DNA from: Bacteroidota bacterium
Lineage (GTDB): Bacteria > Bacteroidota > Bacteroidia > Palsa-965
Direction: 5' to 3'
Assembly: GCA_016194975.1 (NCBI GenBank)
Contig: JACQAM010000007.1
Span: 186,001 to 250,000 of the forward strand
DNA length: 64,000 nucleotides
Shown: piece after piece, positions 8,850 through 17,825 of the stretch
How the letters are laid out: each line of letters opens with the position of its first letter
Numbering within the stretch: position 1 is the stretch's first letter
The notes under the pieces: generated by a model
Databases searched by the model: none
Seen by the model: only the letters and a program-made list of their open reading frames with translations
What the model was told of the DNA's origin: nothing
Translations under genes and position numbers: made by a program

Positions 8850-9664
8850 GATCTGTTTTCTGTTTTCTGTTTTCTGTTTTCCGCCTTCTGCATTTTTTCC
8901 GGCTCCAATCCGAATTCCAAAGGATATTTCACATCCGTAAGAAAAAGTCCTCCAGGCGGAACCGACATCGATGCTTCCGAACGGTCTCCGCTTTCAATTA
9001 TTTTTTTGAATTCACCGGCAGAAATTTTTCCGCGCCCCATATCCGTGAGCGTGCCCGCGATGGCGCGCACCATGTTGCGCAGGAAACGGTTTGCAGAAAT
9101 AAAATAGACTATTCCTGTTTCTGTTTTTTCCCATTCGGAAAATGTCACTTTACAGAACGTCGTTTTATTGTCGCTTCCTGTTTTACTGAATGCGGAAAAA
9201 TCATCATACCCCATAATTATTTTTGCTCCTTCATTCATTTTTTCAAAGTTGAGTTCTTCATGCAGTTCCCAGGAGAAATTGGCTCCGAACGGATCTTTCA
9301 CTTGCGAAATATGATATTCATAACTTCTCGATGTGGCGGCGAATCGCGCGTGCGCGTTATCAGGCATTCTGAAAATTTTTTGAATGGCAATTCCGGGAGG
9401 AAGCATTTTGTTGAGCCGGAAAATTATTTTTTCATCGTTCTCTATTCCTTCCTGCGCACAATCGAAATGAGCAAAATATTTTTTCGCGTGCACACCGGAG
9501 TCCGTACGCCCGCACCCGACGACAACAGTTTTTTCTCTCAGCAGCAAACTCATTTTTTCCTGCAGTGTTTCCTGGATGGTGGGAACGCCGGGCTGGAATT
9601 GCCATCCGCAGAAACCGGTTCCATTGTAGGAAAGCTGAATGAAGTAGCGGAAATATTTTTGCAT
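8846..9664 (-). CDS. truA: tRNA pseudouridine(38-40) synthase TruA
   Basis: Isomerises uridines 38-40 in the tRNA anticodon arm to pseudouridine. Catalytic Asp55 lies in the conserved CGRTDSGVHA motif, and the N-terminal YFIQLSYNGTGFCGWQ and the ISANRFLRNMVRAIAGTL block are characteristic. I prefer ATG 9664 (272 residues) over 9676, because a TAnnTTTG element at 9688-9695 would leave only a few bases of leader for the upstream ATG. The last ten or so residues (KAENRKQKTENRS) are encoded by four copies of a heptanucleotide and are not part of the family fold. The stop overlaps the start of the ABC exporter gene. The enzyme call is secure. Confidence 0.95.
   Translation of the reverse strand: MQKYFRYFIQLSYNGTGFCGWQFQPGVPTIQETLQEKMSLLLREKTVVVGCGRTDSGVHAKKYFAHFDCAQEGIENDEKIIFRLNKMLPPGIAIQKIFRMPDNAHARFAATSRSYEYHISQVKDPFGANFSWELHEELNFEKMNEGAKIIMGYDDFSAFSKTGSDNKTTFCKVTFSEWEKTETGIVYFISANRFLRNMVRAIAGTLTDMGRGKISAGEFKKIIESGDRSEASMSVPPGGLFLTDVKYPLEFGLEPEKMQKAENRKQKTENRS
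8853..8880. repeat. Heptanucleotide tandem repeat, 4 x CTGTTTT
   Basis: Four perfect 7-bp units lie in the extreme 3' end of truA, directly before the start of the downstream ABC gene. The unit length is not a multiple of three, so copy-number change would shift the truA frame at its tail and alter coupling to the exporter. Confidence 0.9.
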
Positions 9665-9687
9665 GAACGCGGCCATAAATTGCGGGA

Positions 9688-9695
9688 CAAAGTTA
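9688..9695 (-). promoter_or_regulatory. -7 promoter element (TAACTTTG) for truA-ABC
   Basis: An exact TAnnTTTG match on the minus strand, 24 bases before the preferred truA start. No clear -33 box was found. Confidence 0.5.
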
Positions 9696-9803
9696 CGGTT
9701 TACACAGAAACATGTAGTTACAGTGAATTGCTATTTTCTATTGGGTAATAAGCCTATTCAGGAGGGCAACCCCTGTTCTTCAAATTTCCTGTGCTCCCGC
9801 TGC

Positions 9804-9834
9804 GGCACATCCCGATCGCGATCGGGAAGGTGCC
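9804..9834. repeat. Palindromic element with 16-bp perfect core
   Basis: A perfect palindrome CCCGATCGCGATCGGG (9811-9826) is flanked by GGCAC and GTGCC, which extend the hairpin. It sits in the 0.65-kb AT-rich gap between truA and moxR. Apart from this and a doubtful small frame, that gap shows nothing recognisable. Confidence 0.7.
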
Positions 9835-9944
9835 ACATCGGGCCTATACTAAATTTCTTCAGCTCGTTAAATGACCGGTCACCCATGGCAAAAATAATAT
9901 TACAACTATTAGAGGTTATCCTCAACAATCTATACTCATCAAAG

Positions 9945-10151
9945 CTAAAATGAAAACATTTTATTAAAACTTTTTCTTGTCTTCGTCAAATAAATATTTT
10001 CAAGTAAATAATATTCAATTACGATTATTTCCAACAAAAGAATTTCTACTGTTAAAAAAAACAAGGCAGCAACTCTGACTAGTTTCATTCGCATTTCATT
10101 TTCTCTATAAGCTATTTCAGATAAAAGCAACACAGTACTCAACGATTTCAT
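9945..10151 (-). CDS. Possible small membrane protein, unrecognised
   Basis: A 68-residue frame with one strongly hydrophobic segment (about residues 24-50, Leu/Ile/Val-rich) and a short basic tail. It lies in the AT-rich gap upstream of moxR. A TATTTTTG element at 10182-10189 (minus) is a TAnnTTTG match about 30 bases before the ATG, but such matches are common by chance in AT-rich DNA. I recognise no family and there is no strong coding signal, so it may be spurious. Confidence 0.2.
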   Translation of the reverse strand: MKSLSTVLLLSEIAYRENEMRMKLVRVAALFFLTVEILLLEIIVIEYYLLENIYLTKTRKSFNKMFSF

Positions 10152-10320
10152 TTCAAAACCCTTTCTCCATCATCCATCTTCCAAAAATATTATTGCAACA
10201 AAAAATTTAATTCTTAAACATTTCGTCACTTCGAAGCAAATCCCAATAGCAAATGACCATTTACCAATAACCATTAACATTATTTTACAACAAGCCACCT
10301 TCCTTTACATAGCATACCAC

Positions 10321-10328
10321 TAACTTTG
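10321..10328 (+). promoter_or_regulatory. -7 promoter element (TAACTTTG) of the bat operon
   Basis: An exact TAnnTTTG match 26 bases before the moxR ATG. A -33 TTTG box is not evident. It is the only such site before the operon. Confidence 0.55.
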
Positions 10329-10354
10329 ACTCACTGCCAATCTCACACCAATTT

Positions 10355-11344
10355 ATGACAACAGATATTCAGGCGCTGAACGATCGCATTGCGAAAGAAT
10401 CAGCTTTCGTTCCGAAGATCCATGCAGAACTCGATCACGTGATCGTGGGACAAAAAACAATGATCGAGCGTTTGCTCATTGCGCTGCTCTCGAACGGCCA
10501 CATTCTCCTCGAGGGAGTTCCAGGCCTTGCAAAAACACTTGCAGTGAAATCACTTGCGTCTACCATTCACGCCGACTTCAGCCGCATCCAGTTCACACCC
10601 GATCTTCTTCCGGCCGATCTCATTGGTACAATGATCTACAGCCAGAAGCAGGAATCGTTCACGGTGCGCAAAGGCCCTATCTTCTCCAACTTCGTTCTTG
10701 CTGACGAAATCAATCGCGCTCCGGCAAAAGTGCAGAGTGCGTTACTCGAAGCGATGCAGGAAAGACAAGTGACCATCGGTGATAACACGTTCAAACTTCC
10801 TTCTCCGTTTTTGGTTCTTGCGACGATGAATCCCATTGAGCAGGAAGGAACTTATCCACTTCCCGAAGCGCAGGTGGATCGTTTCATGCTCAAGTGCGTG
10901 ATCAAATATCCTACGCGTGAAGAAGAGCAACGCATCATTCGCCAGCAACTTGCAGTGAACCGTACCGAACCGAAACCTATTCTTACACCGGAAGAAATTA
11001 TTCGTGCCCGCGATGTAGTGGCCGACGTTTATCTCGATGAGAAAATTGAAAAATACATTGTGGATATTGTTTTTGCCACGCGTGTTCCCTCTGAATATCG
11101 TTTATCGAAACTTGCGCCGCTTATTTCATTCGGCGGATCTCCACGCGCGTCCATCTCGCTCGCACAGGCGGCGAAAGCGTACGCATTCCTGCAGCAGCGT
11201 GCGTTCGTGATCCCGGACGATATACGCGCAGTGGCGTACGACGTATTGCGCCACCGCATCGGGCTCACTTACGAAGCGGAAGCAGAAAACATCACGAGTG
11301 AAACAGTGATACGCGATGTACTTGCCGTAGTACAGGTTCCCTGA
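10355..11344 (+). CDS. moxR: MoxR-family AAA+ ATPase, first gene of the bat operon
   Basis: A 329-residue MoxR AAA+ protein. Walker A is GVPGLAKT at residues 54-61, Walker B is in LADEINRAPAKVQSALLEAMQE, sensor 1 is near LATMNPIEQEGTYPLPEAQ, and there is a C-terminal lid. MoxR ATPases act as chaperones with von Willebrand factor A (VWA) proteins, inserting cofactors or assembling complexes. Here it is followed within 30 bases by a DUF58 gene and then by two VWA genes (batA, batB), the classic arrangement for this family. In Bacteroides fragilis the bat locus is linked to aerotolerance; the molecular function is still unclear. A TAnnTTTG promoter element lies 26 bases upstream. The call is secure. 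Confidence 0.95.
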   Translation: MTTDIQALNDRIAKESAFVPKIHAELDHVIVGQKTMIERLLIALLSNGHILLEGVPGLAKTLAVKSLASTIHADFSRIQFTPDLLPADLIGTMIYSQKQESFTVRKGPIFSNFVLADEINRAPAKVQSALLEAMQERQVTIGDNTFKLPSPFLVLATMNPIEQEGTYPLPEAQVDRFMLKCVIKYPTREEEQRIIRQQLAVNRTEPKPILTPEEIIRARDVVADVYLDEKIEKYIVDIVFATRVPSEYRLSKLAPLISFGGSPRASISLAQAAKAYAFLQQRAFVIPDDIRAVAYDVLRHRIGLTYEAEAENITSETVIRDVLAVVQVP

Positions 11345-11372
11345 TTTTTTTCGCCCCGAATCAATTTCTCCA

Positions 11373-12251
11373 ATGGAAACCGATGAACTTCTAAAGAAAG
11401 TCAGGCAGATCGAACTGAAAGCGCGCGGACTCACCAACCAGGTTTTTTCCGGTGAATATCACAGCGCTTTCAAAGGAAGAGGAATGACTTTTTCTGAAGT
11501 GCGCGAATACCAGCAGGGCGACGAAGTGCGGACGATAGACTGGAACGTTACTGCGCGATTCAATCATCCTTATGTAAAAGTTTACGAAGAAGAACGCGAA
11601 CTTACAGTGATGATTCTTGTGGATGTGAGTTACTCCGGAGATTTCGGAACGCATGCACAACTGAAACGGGATCTTGTTACTGAGCTGAGCGCCGTACTTT
11701 CTTTTTCTGCAATTCACAACAATGATAAAGCCGGCGTACTTTTTTTCAGCGACATCGTGGAGAATTTTATTCCGCCGAAAAAAGGAAGGCCGCACATCCT
11801 GCGCATCATTCACGAATCGTTGTTGCACAAACCTTCGGGGAAAGGAACGAACATCAGCGCCGCACTCGAATATGTAACGAATGCGATCAAGAACCGCTGC
11901 ATTGTTTTTATCATTTCTGATTTCATGGCGGGCAGTTATGAAGATGCACTTCGTATTGCGAATCGTCGTCATGATGTGGTTGCACTCCGTATTTACGACC
12001 GGCGTGAACTTGAAATGCCCGACATCGGTTTGGTGCAACTCATCGACAGTGAGAGCGGCGATTTGATGTGGGTAGACACTTCGAATCCAATAGTTCGCCA
12101 GAATTATGCGCGTGCTGCACGATCACATCGATTGTGGCTCGATGATCTTTTCAGAAAAACAGGAATTGATTCAGTACATATTGCAACCGGTGCTCATTAC
12201 ATGAGCATACTCTCCTCTTTATTCCGGCGGAGAGAAAAACGTGTCCGATAA
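11373..12251 (+). CDS. DUF58 domain protein (VWA-like), bat operon
   Basis: A 292-residue soluble protein. The N-terminal region with GRGMTFSEVREYQQGDEVRTIDWN is the diagnostic DUF58 block. It is followed by a VWA-like fold (residues about 85-250) with ILVDVSYSGDFG in the position of the metal-ion-dependent adhesion site. DUF58 proteins nearly always sit directly after moxR, and are thought to work with the ATPase on membrane or periplasmic VWA partners. It lies 28 bases after moxR and 3 bases before the next gene, so the genes are co-transcribed. No signal peptide or membrane helix is visible. Exact function unknown; family call strong. Confidence 0.92.
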   Translation: METDELLKKVRQIELKARGLTNQVFSGEYHSAFKGRGMTFSEVREYQQGDEVRTIDWNVTARFNHPYVKVYEEERELTVMILVDVSYSGDFGTHAQLKRDLVTELSAVLSFSAIHNNDKAGVLFFSDIVENFIPPKKGRPHILRIIHESLLHKPSGKGTNISAALEYVTNAIKNRCIVFIISDFMAGSYEDALRIANRRHDVVALRIYDRRELEMPDIGLVQLIDSESGDLMWVDTSNPIVRQNYARAARSHRLWLDDLFRKTGIDSVHIATGAHYMSILSSLFRRREKRVR

Positions 12252-12254
12252 AAA

Positions 12255-13220
12255 ATGTTCCGTCATTCACACGTATTCCTATTTTTTCTTTCGCTGATCA
12301 CGGCGAATGTTTTCGCGCAGGACAAAGGTGCGATCGCCAAATTGCAGAAAGACCAGATGAAGATCGGCCAGCAGATTGAGTTGAAGTTAAGTGTGCATTA
12401 CCGCGAAGGATCGGTGAAATCGAAAGTGATATGGCCGGAGTTGAAAGATACGATCATGAAAAATATTGAGATCGTAAAAGCAGATACACTTTCCACCAAA
12501 CTCATCGATCGCGCTTCGGTTCTGTATGAGCAGGCAAAAAAACTCACGATCACTTCTTTTGATTCCGGCATGTATCGCATTCCTCCGTTCATTTTCATTG
12601 TGGATAATGATACCGTCCGGACGGATACTTTATTTCTTTACGTCGCAACAATTCCGGTTGACACCACGAAACCGATCATGGACATCAAGGGGATCATTGA
12701 CGTTCCTGCAGAAAAAATAATTCCAACAAATCCCTGGCCGATCGTTCTTTATATTTCACTTGCAACTCTTGTTGTGATCACAGGAATCATTCTGCTGATC
12801 GTTGCGCTGAGAAAGAAAAAGAAACAGGTTCCGATTGCGCAGATTCCGATGCACAACCTCTTGCCGCATGAACGCATCCTCGAGGAACTGGCTGAACTTG
12901 GCCGGAAAAAATTATGGAGAAGTGCAGGAATGAAAATGTATCACATTGCACTTACCGACATTCTTCGTCAATGGATCGTGGAGCGTTACGGAATAAATGC
13001 GAAAGAAATGACTACGGGAGAGATCCTGCGTGCGCTCAATGGAAAAAGAGCGGAAGTGCATTCGATGAAAATTATTGAAGGAATTCTCCGCAATGCCGAT
13101 ATGGTAAAATTCGCGAAGGTCATTCCAACTGAAATGGATTGCGAGAATAACCTGCAGTCGGCGATCGAATATGTGCAGATGACTATTTATGTTCCACCAC
13201 CAGAACCGATGATGCCATGA
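12255..13220 (+). CDS. BatD-like single-pass membrane protein in the bat operon
   Basis: A 321-residue protein with a cleavable signal peptide (ending near FAQ, residue 22) and a periplasmic beta-rich domain of about 140 residues. A single transmembrane helix (about 160-183, followed by RKKKKQ) leads to a cytoplasmic C-terminal domain of about 130 residues. The topology and the HERILEELAELG and LTDILRQWIVERYG segments resemble BatD/DUF4381-type proteins found in this slot of Bacteroidota bat operons. The gene is 3 bases after the DUF58 gene and overlaps batA by 4 bases (ATGA). It probably forms part of the Bat membrane complex. I cannot assign a more precise role. Confidence 0.75.
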   Translation: MFRHSHVFLFFLSLITANVFAQDKGAIAKLQKDQMKIGQQIELKLSVHYREGSVKSKVIWPELKDTIMKNIEIVKADTLSTKLIDRASVLYEQAKKLTITSFDSGMYRIPPFIFIVDNDTVRTDTLFLYVATIPVDTTKPIMDIKGIIDVPAEKIIPTNPWPIVLYISLATLVVITGIILLIVALRKKKKQVPIAQIPMHNLLPHERILEELAELGRKKLWRSAGMKMYHIALTDILRQWIVERYGINAKEMTTGEILRALNGKRAEVHSMKIIEGILRNADMVKFAKVIPTEMDCENNLQSAIEYVQMTIYVPPPEPMMP

Positions 13221-14230
13221 TAGACTGGTGGGACTCCCTGATTTTTGCCGATAAATGGGCGCTGTGGTTTTTACTTGCAGTTCCCGTTCTTGCCGTAGCT
13301 GTTTTTTTATTGGCGGGAAAAGGAAAACCAGTTCTTCGTCTCTCTTCGTTCCGTTATCTGCAGGGCGCTCCCTCTCCACCGATCGTGAAATGGAGAACCT
13401 TACTTTATATTCTTCGTCTCGGCGCGATCGTTCTTCTGATCATGGCATTCGCAAGGCCGCAATCAAAATCAGAATTCAAACGTTCACACGGAGAAGGGAT
13501 CGACATCATGCTCGCCATTGACGTTTCCCCGAGTATGAACGCGATCGATATTTCGCCAACGAGAATGATCGCTGCAAAAACGCAGGCCGAAAGATTCATT
13601 GATGCGCGTCCCGACGACAGGATCGGTGTGGTTATTTTCAGTGCAGAAACTTTTACACTCTGCCCGCTCACTTCCGATCATGAAGCGCTGAAGACGATGA
13701 TCGAAACAATGGATCCGGCTACACTCGAAATGGGAACTGCTATAGGAATGGGACTTGCGAAATGTGTGGAGCGGCTGAAAGATTCGAAAGCAAAAAGCAA
13801 AGTGATCATTTTACTTACCGATGGAGAAAACAATGCAGGCATTATTGCGCCGCTCGATGCAGGAAAACTTGCGAAGACTTATAACATTCGTGTTTACACG
13901 ATCGGCCTTGGCGCCAACAGCGGAAAAGTTCTTGCACCGGTTACGCAAAATCCCGACGGAACATTTGTTCAGCAATACCAGGATGTGGACATTGATGAAG
14001 CAACGCTGATGAACATTGCGAAGAATACCGGTGGAAAATATTTCCGCGCCGGCGATTCCGGTAAACTGGAAGAGATCTACAATGAGATTAACCGGATGGA
14101 AAAAAGTGAATTTGAAAAGAATGACAATGAGCAGCGGCAGGAAGAATTTCTTCCGTTCGTGAATATTGCAATTCTTCTTCTCTTCGTGGAATTTATTTTA
14201 CGTTACACTTTATTCGACAGCATCACATGA
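13217..14230 (+). CDS. batA: BatA, VWA-domain membrane protein
   Basis: A 337-residue protein with the Bat layout: two N-terminal transmembrane helices (about residues 12-32 and 60-80), a VWA domain (about 92-290) exposed to the periplasm, and a C-terminal helix (about 312-332). The metal-ion-dependent adhesion site is intact, with DVSPSMN as DxSxS and further Thr/Asp positions in LTDGENNAG. BatA and BatB are thought to be membrane-bound partners of the MoxR ATPase. The gene overlaps both its predecessor and batB by 4 bases, indicating translational coupling and probably stoichiometric production. Its role in oxidative tolerance is known in outline only from Bacteroides fragilis. Confidence 0.93.
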   Translation: MIDWWDSLIFADKWALWFLLAVPVLAVAVFLLAGKGKPVLRLSSFRYLQGAPSPPIVKWRTLLYILRLGAIVLLIMAFARPQSKSEFKRSHGEGIDIMLAIDVSPSMNAIDISPTRMIAAKTQAERFIDARPDDRIGVVIFSAETFTLCPLTSDHEALKTMIETMDPATLEMGTAIGMGLAKCVERLKDSKAKSKVIILLTDGENNAGIIAPLDAGKLAKTYNIRVYTIGLGANSGKVLAPVTQNPDGTFVQQYQDVDIDEATLMNIAKNTGGKYFRAGDSGKLEEIYNEINRMEKSEFEKNDNEQRQEEFLPFVNIAILLLFVEFILRYTLFDSIT

Positions 14231-15231
14231 CACTCGACAGTCCATGGTTTCTTTTATTGCTGTTGCTGGCTGTTCCCTGTTGGTTACTGTGGAAGCGATC
14301 TGTTTCGCTCAGGAAAGAACGTTTGCAGAAATATGCAGAGAGTGCTTTCACCGGAAAATTATTACTCGGTGAAAATCTGGTGTTGCGCCTCTGGCATTTC
14401 ATTCTTCTTTTCGCCTCGGTTATTTTTCTTGTTGCCGCAGTTGCCGGGCCCCAGCTTGCAGGCGGAAAACAAAAAGTAAAAAACACCGGCATCGATATTG
14501 TTCTCGTTGTTGATATTTCGAACAGCATGCTTGCACGCGATCTTCAGCCGAGCCGGCTTGAGCGTGCGAAACTCGGTTTACTGCAATTCATTCCAAAAAC
14601 AGGAGAAGACCGTTTAGGTATAGTTGTTTTTGCAGGACAGGCGTATTCACAACTTCCGCTCACCTCCGATCATTCCGCTGCAGAAATGGTAGTGAATTCA
14701 CTTTCGCCGGATATTATTTCCATGCAGGGAACTTCCATTGGCGCGGCCATTGACCGTGCAACAAGTTCATTTATCAAAGATGATTCAAAAAGAGGAAAGG
14801 CGATCATTCTTATTTCTGACGGAGAAAACCATGAAGATGATGCGGTGGAAGAATCGAAGCGCGCTGCTGAACAGGGGATCATTGTGAATTGTATCGGTAT
14901 CGGATCTACAACCGGTGCGAAGATCCCGTTGTATGATGACCAGGGAAATTTTACAGGAAATAAACTCGATGAGAATGGCAATGAGGTGACCACGCGAATG
15001 GACGAATCACTTTTACAGGATGTGGCTTCTTCGGGAAAAGGGATTTATTTGCGCGCAACATCGGCCGACATTGGTTTTCAAACTATTTACAATAAACTCC
15101 AGGGATTGAATAAAACAACAAAGGAAACGTGGCGTTATTCTGTATTCACGCCGCTCTTCCAGATCTTTCTCATTCTTGCGATCATTTCACTCATCGCGGA
15201 AACTTTTCTTCCCGAAGGACAACGAAACTGA
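14227..15231 (+). CDS. batB: BatB, VWA-domain membrane protein
   Basis: A 334-residue paralogue of BatA with the same order: two N-terminal hydrophobic helices, a VWA domain from about residue 85 with an intact MIDAS (DISNSML as DxSxS, and LISDGENHEDD), and a C-terminal helix (about 300-325). It starts within the last codons of batA (ATGA overlap), and batC follows after 10 bases. Tandem VWA proteins in this operon suggest a heteromeric complex. The family assignment is firm; the ligand is unknown. Confidence 0.93.
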   Translation: MTLDSPWFLLLLLLAVPCWLLWKRSVSLRKERLQKYAESAFTGKLLLGENLVLRLWHFILLFASVIFLVAAVAGPQLAGGKQKVKNTGIDIVLVVDISNSMLARDLQPSRLERAKLGLLQFIPKTGEDRLGIVVFAGQAYSQLPLTSDHSAAEMVVNSLSPDIISMQGTSIGAAIDRATSSFIKDDSKRGKAIILISDGENHEDDAVEESKRAAEQGIIVNCIGIGSTTGAKIPLYDDQGNFTGNKLDENGNEVTTRMDESLLQDVASSGKGIYLRATSADIGFQTIYNKLQGLNKTTKETWRYSVFTPLFQIFLILAIISLIAETFLPEGQRN

Positions 15232-15241
15232 AAAACTGAAC

Positions 15242-16045
15242 ATGAAAAATATTTTCACCATCATCGCGATCCTTTTCTGCATTTCAGTTGATGCACAGAA
15301 GGACACCACGCATTACAAAGATCCGTACAAGAATACGCGAGCCGGAAATGCCGATTATAATAAGAAAGATTACAAAAGTGCCCAACAGCATTATGCAGAA
15401 GCCGTGAAGAAAGACAGTTTAAAAAATGTTGCGAGTTATAACCTGGGCAATGCGTATTACCAGCAGAAAAAATATGATGCGGCATCGCAGGCGTACGCGA
15501 ATGCGATCACGGGCAACAACGCAGACACGAATGCGCGTGCGTGGCACAATCTTGGAAATTCAATGCTCGAACAGAAAAAATATGAAGAGAGCATCAACGC
15601 TTACAAACAGGCGCTGAAAATTCATCCGGATGATGATCAGACGAGATACAATCTTGCTTATGCTCAATCGATGCTGAAAAAACAGCAGCAGCAGCAACAA
15701 CAACAACAACAGAACAACAATGGAAATTCGCAGGACAAGAACAATAAGAAGAACCAGAACAATTCCAATAATTCAAACAATAAGAATCAGAAAAATAATC
15801 AGAATCAGCAACAGAATCAGCAACAGAGTCAGCAACAGAATCAGAATAAAAATAATCAGAGTCCTCAGCAGCCGAATAAAAGCCAGGATCAGCAGCAGAA
15901 CCAGGATAATTCAAAACTCAGTGATGACCAGGCCCAGCGCATGCTCGACGCAATGAAAGATGAAGAGCGAAAGACGCGGAATAATATGAATAATAAAATG
16001 CGGGCGCGGAATTCGAAACACCGTTCGCTTGATAAAGACTGGTGA
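15242..16045 (+). CDS. batC: BatC, TPR protein with long Q/N-rich low-complexity tail
   Basis: A 267-residue exported protein. A signal peptide (MKNIFTIIAILFCISVDAQ) is followed by about three tetratricopeptide repeats (residues about 30-140), including ASYNLGNAYYQQKKYDAA and AWHNLGNSMLEQKKYEESI. A roughly 90-residue tail (about 142-235) is almost entirely Gln and Asn with some Lys and Ser. I choose ATG 15242, 10 bases after batB, because it starts a good signal peptide; the frame upstream overlaps batB and does not. BatC proteins are typically TPR proteins with variable low-complexity tails, but this one is strikingly prion-like. The stop overlaps the batD GTG start. It presumably scaffolds the Bat complex in the periplasm. 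Confidence 0.9.
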   Translation: MKNIFTIIAILFCISVDAQKDTTHYKDPYKNTRAGNADYNKKDYKSAQQHYAEAVKKDSLKNVASYNLGNAYYQQKKYDAASQAYANAITGNNADTNARAWHNLGNSMLEQKKYEESINAYKQALKIHPDDDQTRYNLAYAQSMLKKQQQQQQQQQQNNNGNSQDKNNKKNQNNSNNSNNKNQKNNQNQQQNQQQSQQQNQNKNNQSPQQPNKSQDQQQNQDNSKLSDDQAQRMLDAMKDEERKTRNNMNNKMRARNSKHRSLDKDW

Positions 16046-17787
16046 GAACGAACTGGAAAATATTTTCTCTTTTACGGACAGTACTTTTTCTTTTATTGTC
16101 CGGCAATACTGTGTCTGCGCAATTGCAGATCAGTTGCAATAAGGATACCATCACACTCGGGGAAAACGCGGTCATCACCCTCTCTGGTCAGGTGCAGGAT
16201 GCAACTGATTTTGCCACACTACCTGAATCGGATGGTTTTGCGATCGTCAGTACTTCCAATAATTATTCTTATGCCGGAGGAAGCGGCAAAGTAAATCTGA
16301 GCCAGACCTTCGAGATTCAGCCATCGCGCACAGGAACTTTCACCATCGGCCCGGCTTATGTTCAGTCAGGAACACAACGCATTTTTTCGAACTCACTTAC
16401 GCTTACAGTTTCCACGACCGGCACGGTGAAGATCACGCGCGATACAAAAGTTTTTCTCCGTTGCGAACCAGATAAGAGAACCGTGAAGGTGGGAGAACAG
16501 ATCGGACTCACGATCCGCATTTATGGAATACCGGGAACAACGTACTACAGTTCCGATCGGCCCATTGCACAATCCTTTGTTGGATTTTATTATAACAACG
16601 CTCCGTATCCCATCGATTTTTCTTATCCTGATACAACAATTATAGTTAACGGAGTGACTTACGTTGGAAAAGTGATCTATCGTGAATTTGTATTTGCCAA
16701 CAGTACAGGAAAAATCCCACTTCCTATCTATACATTTCCGTGTACTGTAAAAACGGTTGCTTTCCCTACGGGAGATGAAATTGTGGATGATCTTAATTCA
16801 ACAGAAACTACAGTTGAGCTTCAATCGCAACCTGTTTCAGTTAATTCAGTAAAAGTTCCTGATGAGGGAAAGCCAGCCGGTTTTTCCGGTGACGTCGGAG
16901 AATTCACGTTGAAGGCTTCATTGGATAAAAACACGGTGAAAGCGGATGAACCGGTAACACTCACCGTCATCGTAAGCGGAAGCGGGAACGTAAATCTTGT
17001 ACAGCTTCCGAAACTGAATTGCCCTTCGGATTTCGACGTTTTTCCAGCGGATGCGTATGATACACTGACGACCACTTCTGCCGGAGTTTCCGGATTCAAA
17101 AAATTCACGTTCAATTTTATTCCGCATAAGGCAGGCGATTTTCACCTGGAACCGGTTTCATTTTCTTACTGGGATCCGGCCGATCAAAAGTACCACACTG
17201 TTCAATCTTCTTCTTTCGATCTTCACGTTGATGCGGCTGCTCAGGGCAATGCTGCTTTAAAAAGTAACCTGCCGGATTCCTTTCCCGGTGAACACGAGAG
17301 CACTTCTTATTTTGAAACTGCGCTCTGGATCATTATTCCCATGGTGATCGTTATTCTGACAGTGTTGCTCATTTATTTGCAGAAGAAAAAAAAACAGGGG
17401 GAACTTTTGAGAAAAGAAAAAATTGCAAGTGGGAAATCGGCAGAACCTCCGATTCCCGTTTATACCGGTCCATTACCTGTCGATCATATGCAAAGTGCAG
17501 ATCAATATCTTTCATACGGAAATCCGCAGCGGTGTATCATCGAATTGTACGAAGCCGTTCTTCTGGGAGTTTGTCTGCGATGTGAATTGCAGAGGGAAGA
17601 ATCTTCTCCTTCAAATATTCGTTATCGTCTCGGTTTGAAAAAATTCCAACCCGAAATGTGTGAGCGCACGATCGTCCTTATTAATGATCTTTCGCTTAAG
17701 CGTTACTCCCGGAGATTAATTCCTTCTGCCGAACTGCGTGACATTATTATGAACTGCCAGAAAATTCTTCTGGAATTGGGTTTTTAG
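16042..17787 (+). CDS. batD: BatD, periplasmic/membrane protein
   Basis: A 581-residue BatD protein: signal peptide (to about residue 26), then tandem immunoglobulin-like beta domains. The first contains CNKDTITLGENAVITLSG, and further ones follow around residues 140-240 and 285-400. A transmembrane helix at about 427-447 is followed by KKKKQ, then a cytoplasmic helical domain. It starts with GTG in a GTGA overlap with the batC stop. It is the last gene of the operon; batE, present in some relatives, is missing here. BatD is thought to be the oxygen-tolerance partner of BatA/B, with no known catalytic activity. The family call is strong. Confidence 0.9.
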   Translation: MRTNWKIFSLLRTVLFLLLSGNTVSAQLQISCNKDTITLGENAVITLSGQVQDATDFATLPESDGFAIVSTSNNYSYAGGSGKVNLSQTFEIQPSRTGTFTIGPAYVQSGTQRIFSNSLTLTVSTTGTVKITRDTKVFLRCEPDKRTVKVGEQIGLTIRIYGIPGTTYYSSDRPIAQSFVGFYYNNAPYPIDFSYPDTTIIVNGVTYVGKVIYREFVFANSTGKIPLPIYTFPCTVKTVAFPTGDEIVDDLNSTETTVELQSQPVSVNSVKVPDEGKPAGFSGDVGEFTLKASLDKNTVKADEPVTLTVIVSGSGNVNLVQLPKLNCPSDFDVFPADAYDTLTTTSAGVSGFKKFTFNFIPHKAGDFHLEPVSFSYWDPADQKYHTVQSSSFDLHVDAAAQGNAALKSNLPDSFPGEHESTSYFETALWIIIPMVIVILTVLLIYLQKKKKQGELLRKEKIASGKSAEPPIPVYTGPLPVDHMQSADQYLSYGNPQRCIIELYEAVLLGVCLRCELQREESSPSNIRYRLGLKKFQPEMCERTIVLINDLSLKRYSRRLIPSAELRDIIMNCQKILLELGF

Positions 17788-17825
17788 TCGATATTATCGT
17801 CTATTTTGTCGATGAATTTATATGA

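Noticed and set aside
9696-10320. tRNA or small RNA gene in the truA-moxR gap
   Set aside because: No cloverleaf, TTCRA arm or CCA end, and no conserved small-RNA structure was recognised; only a palindrome and AT-rich sequence are seen.
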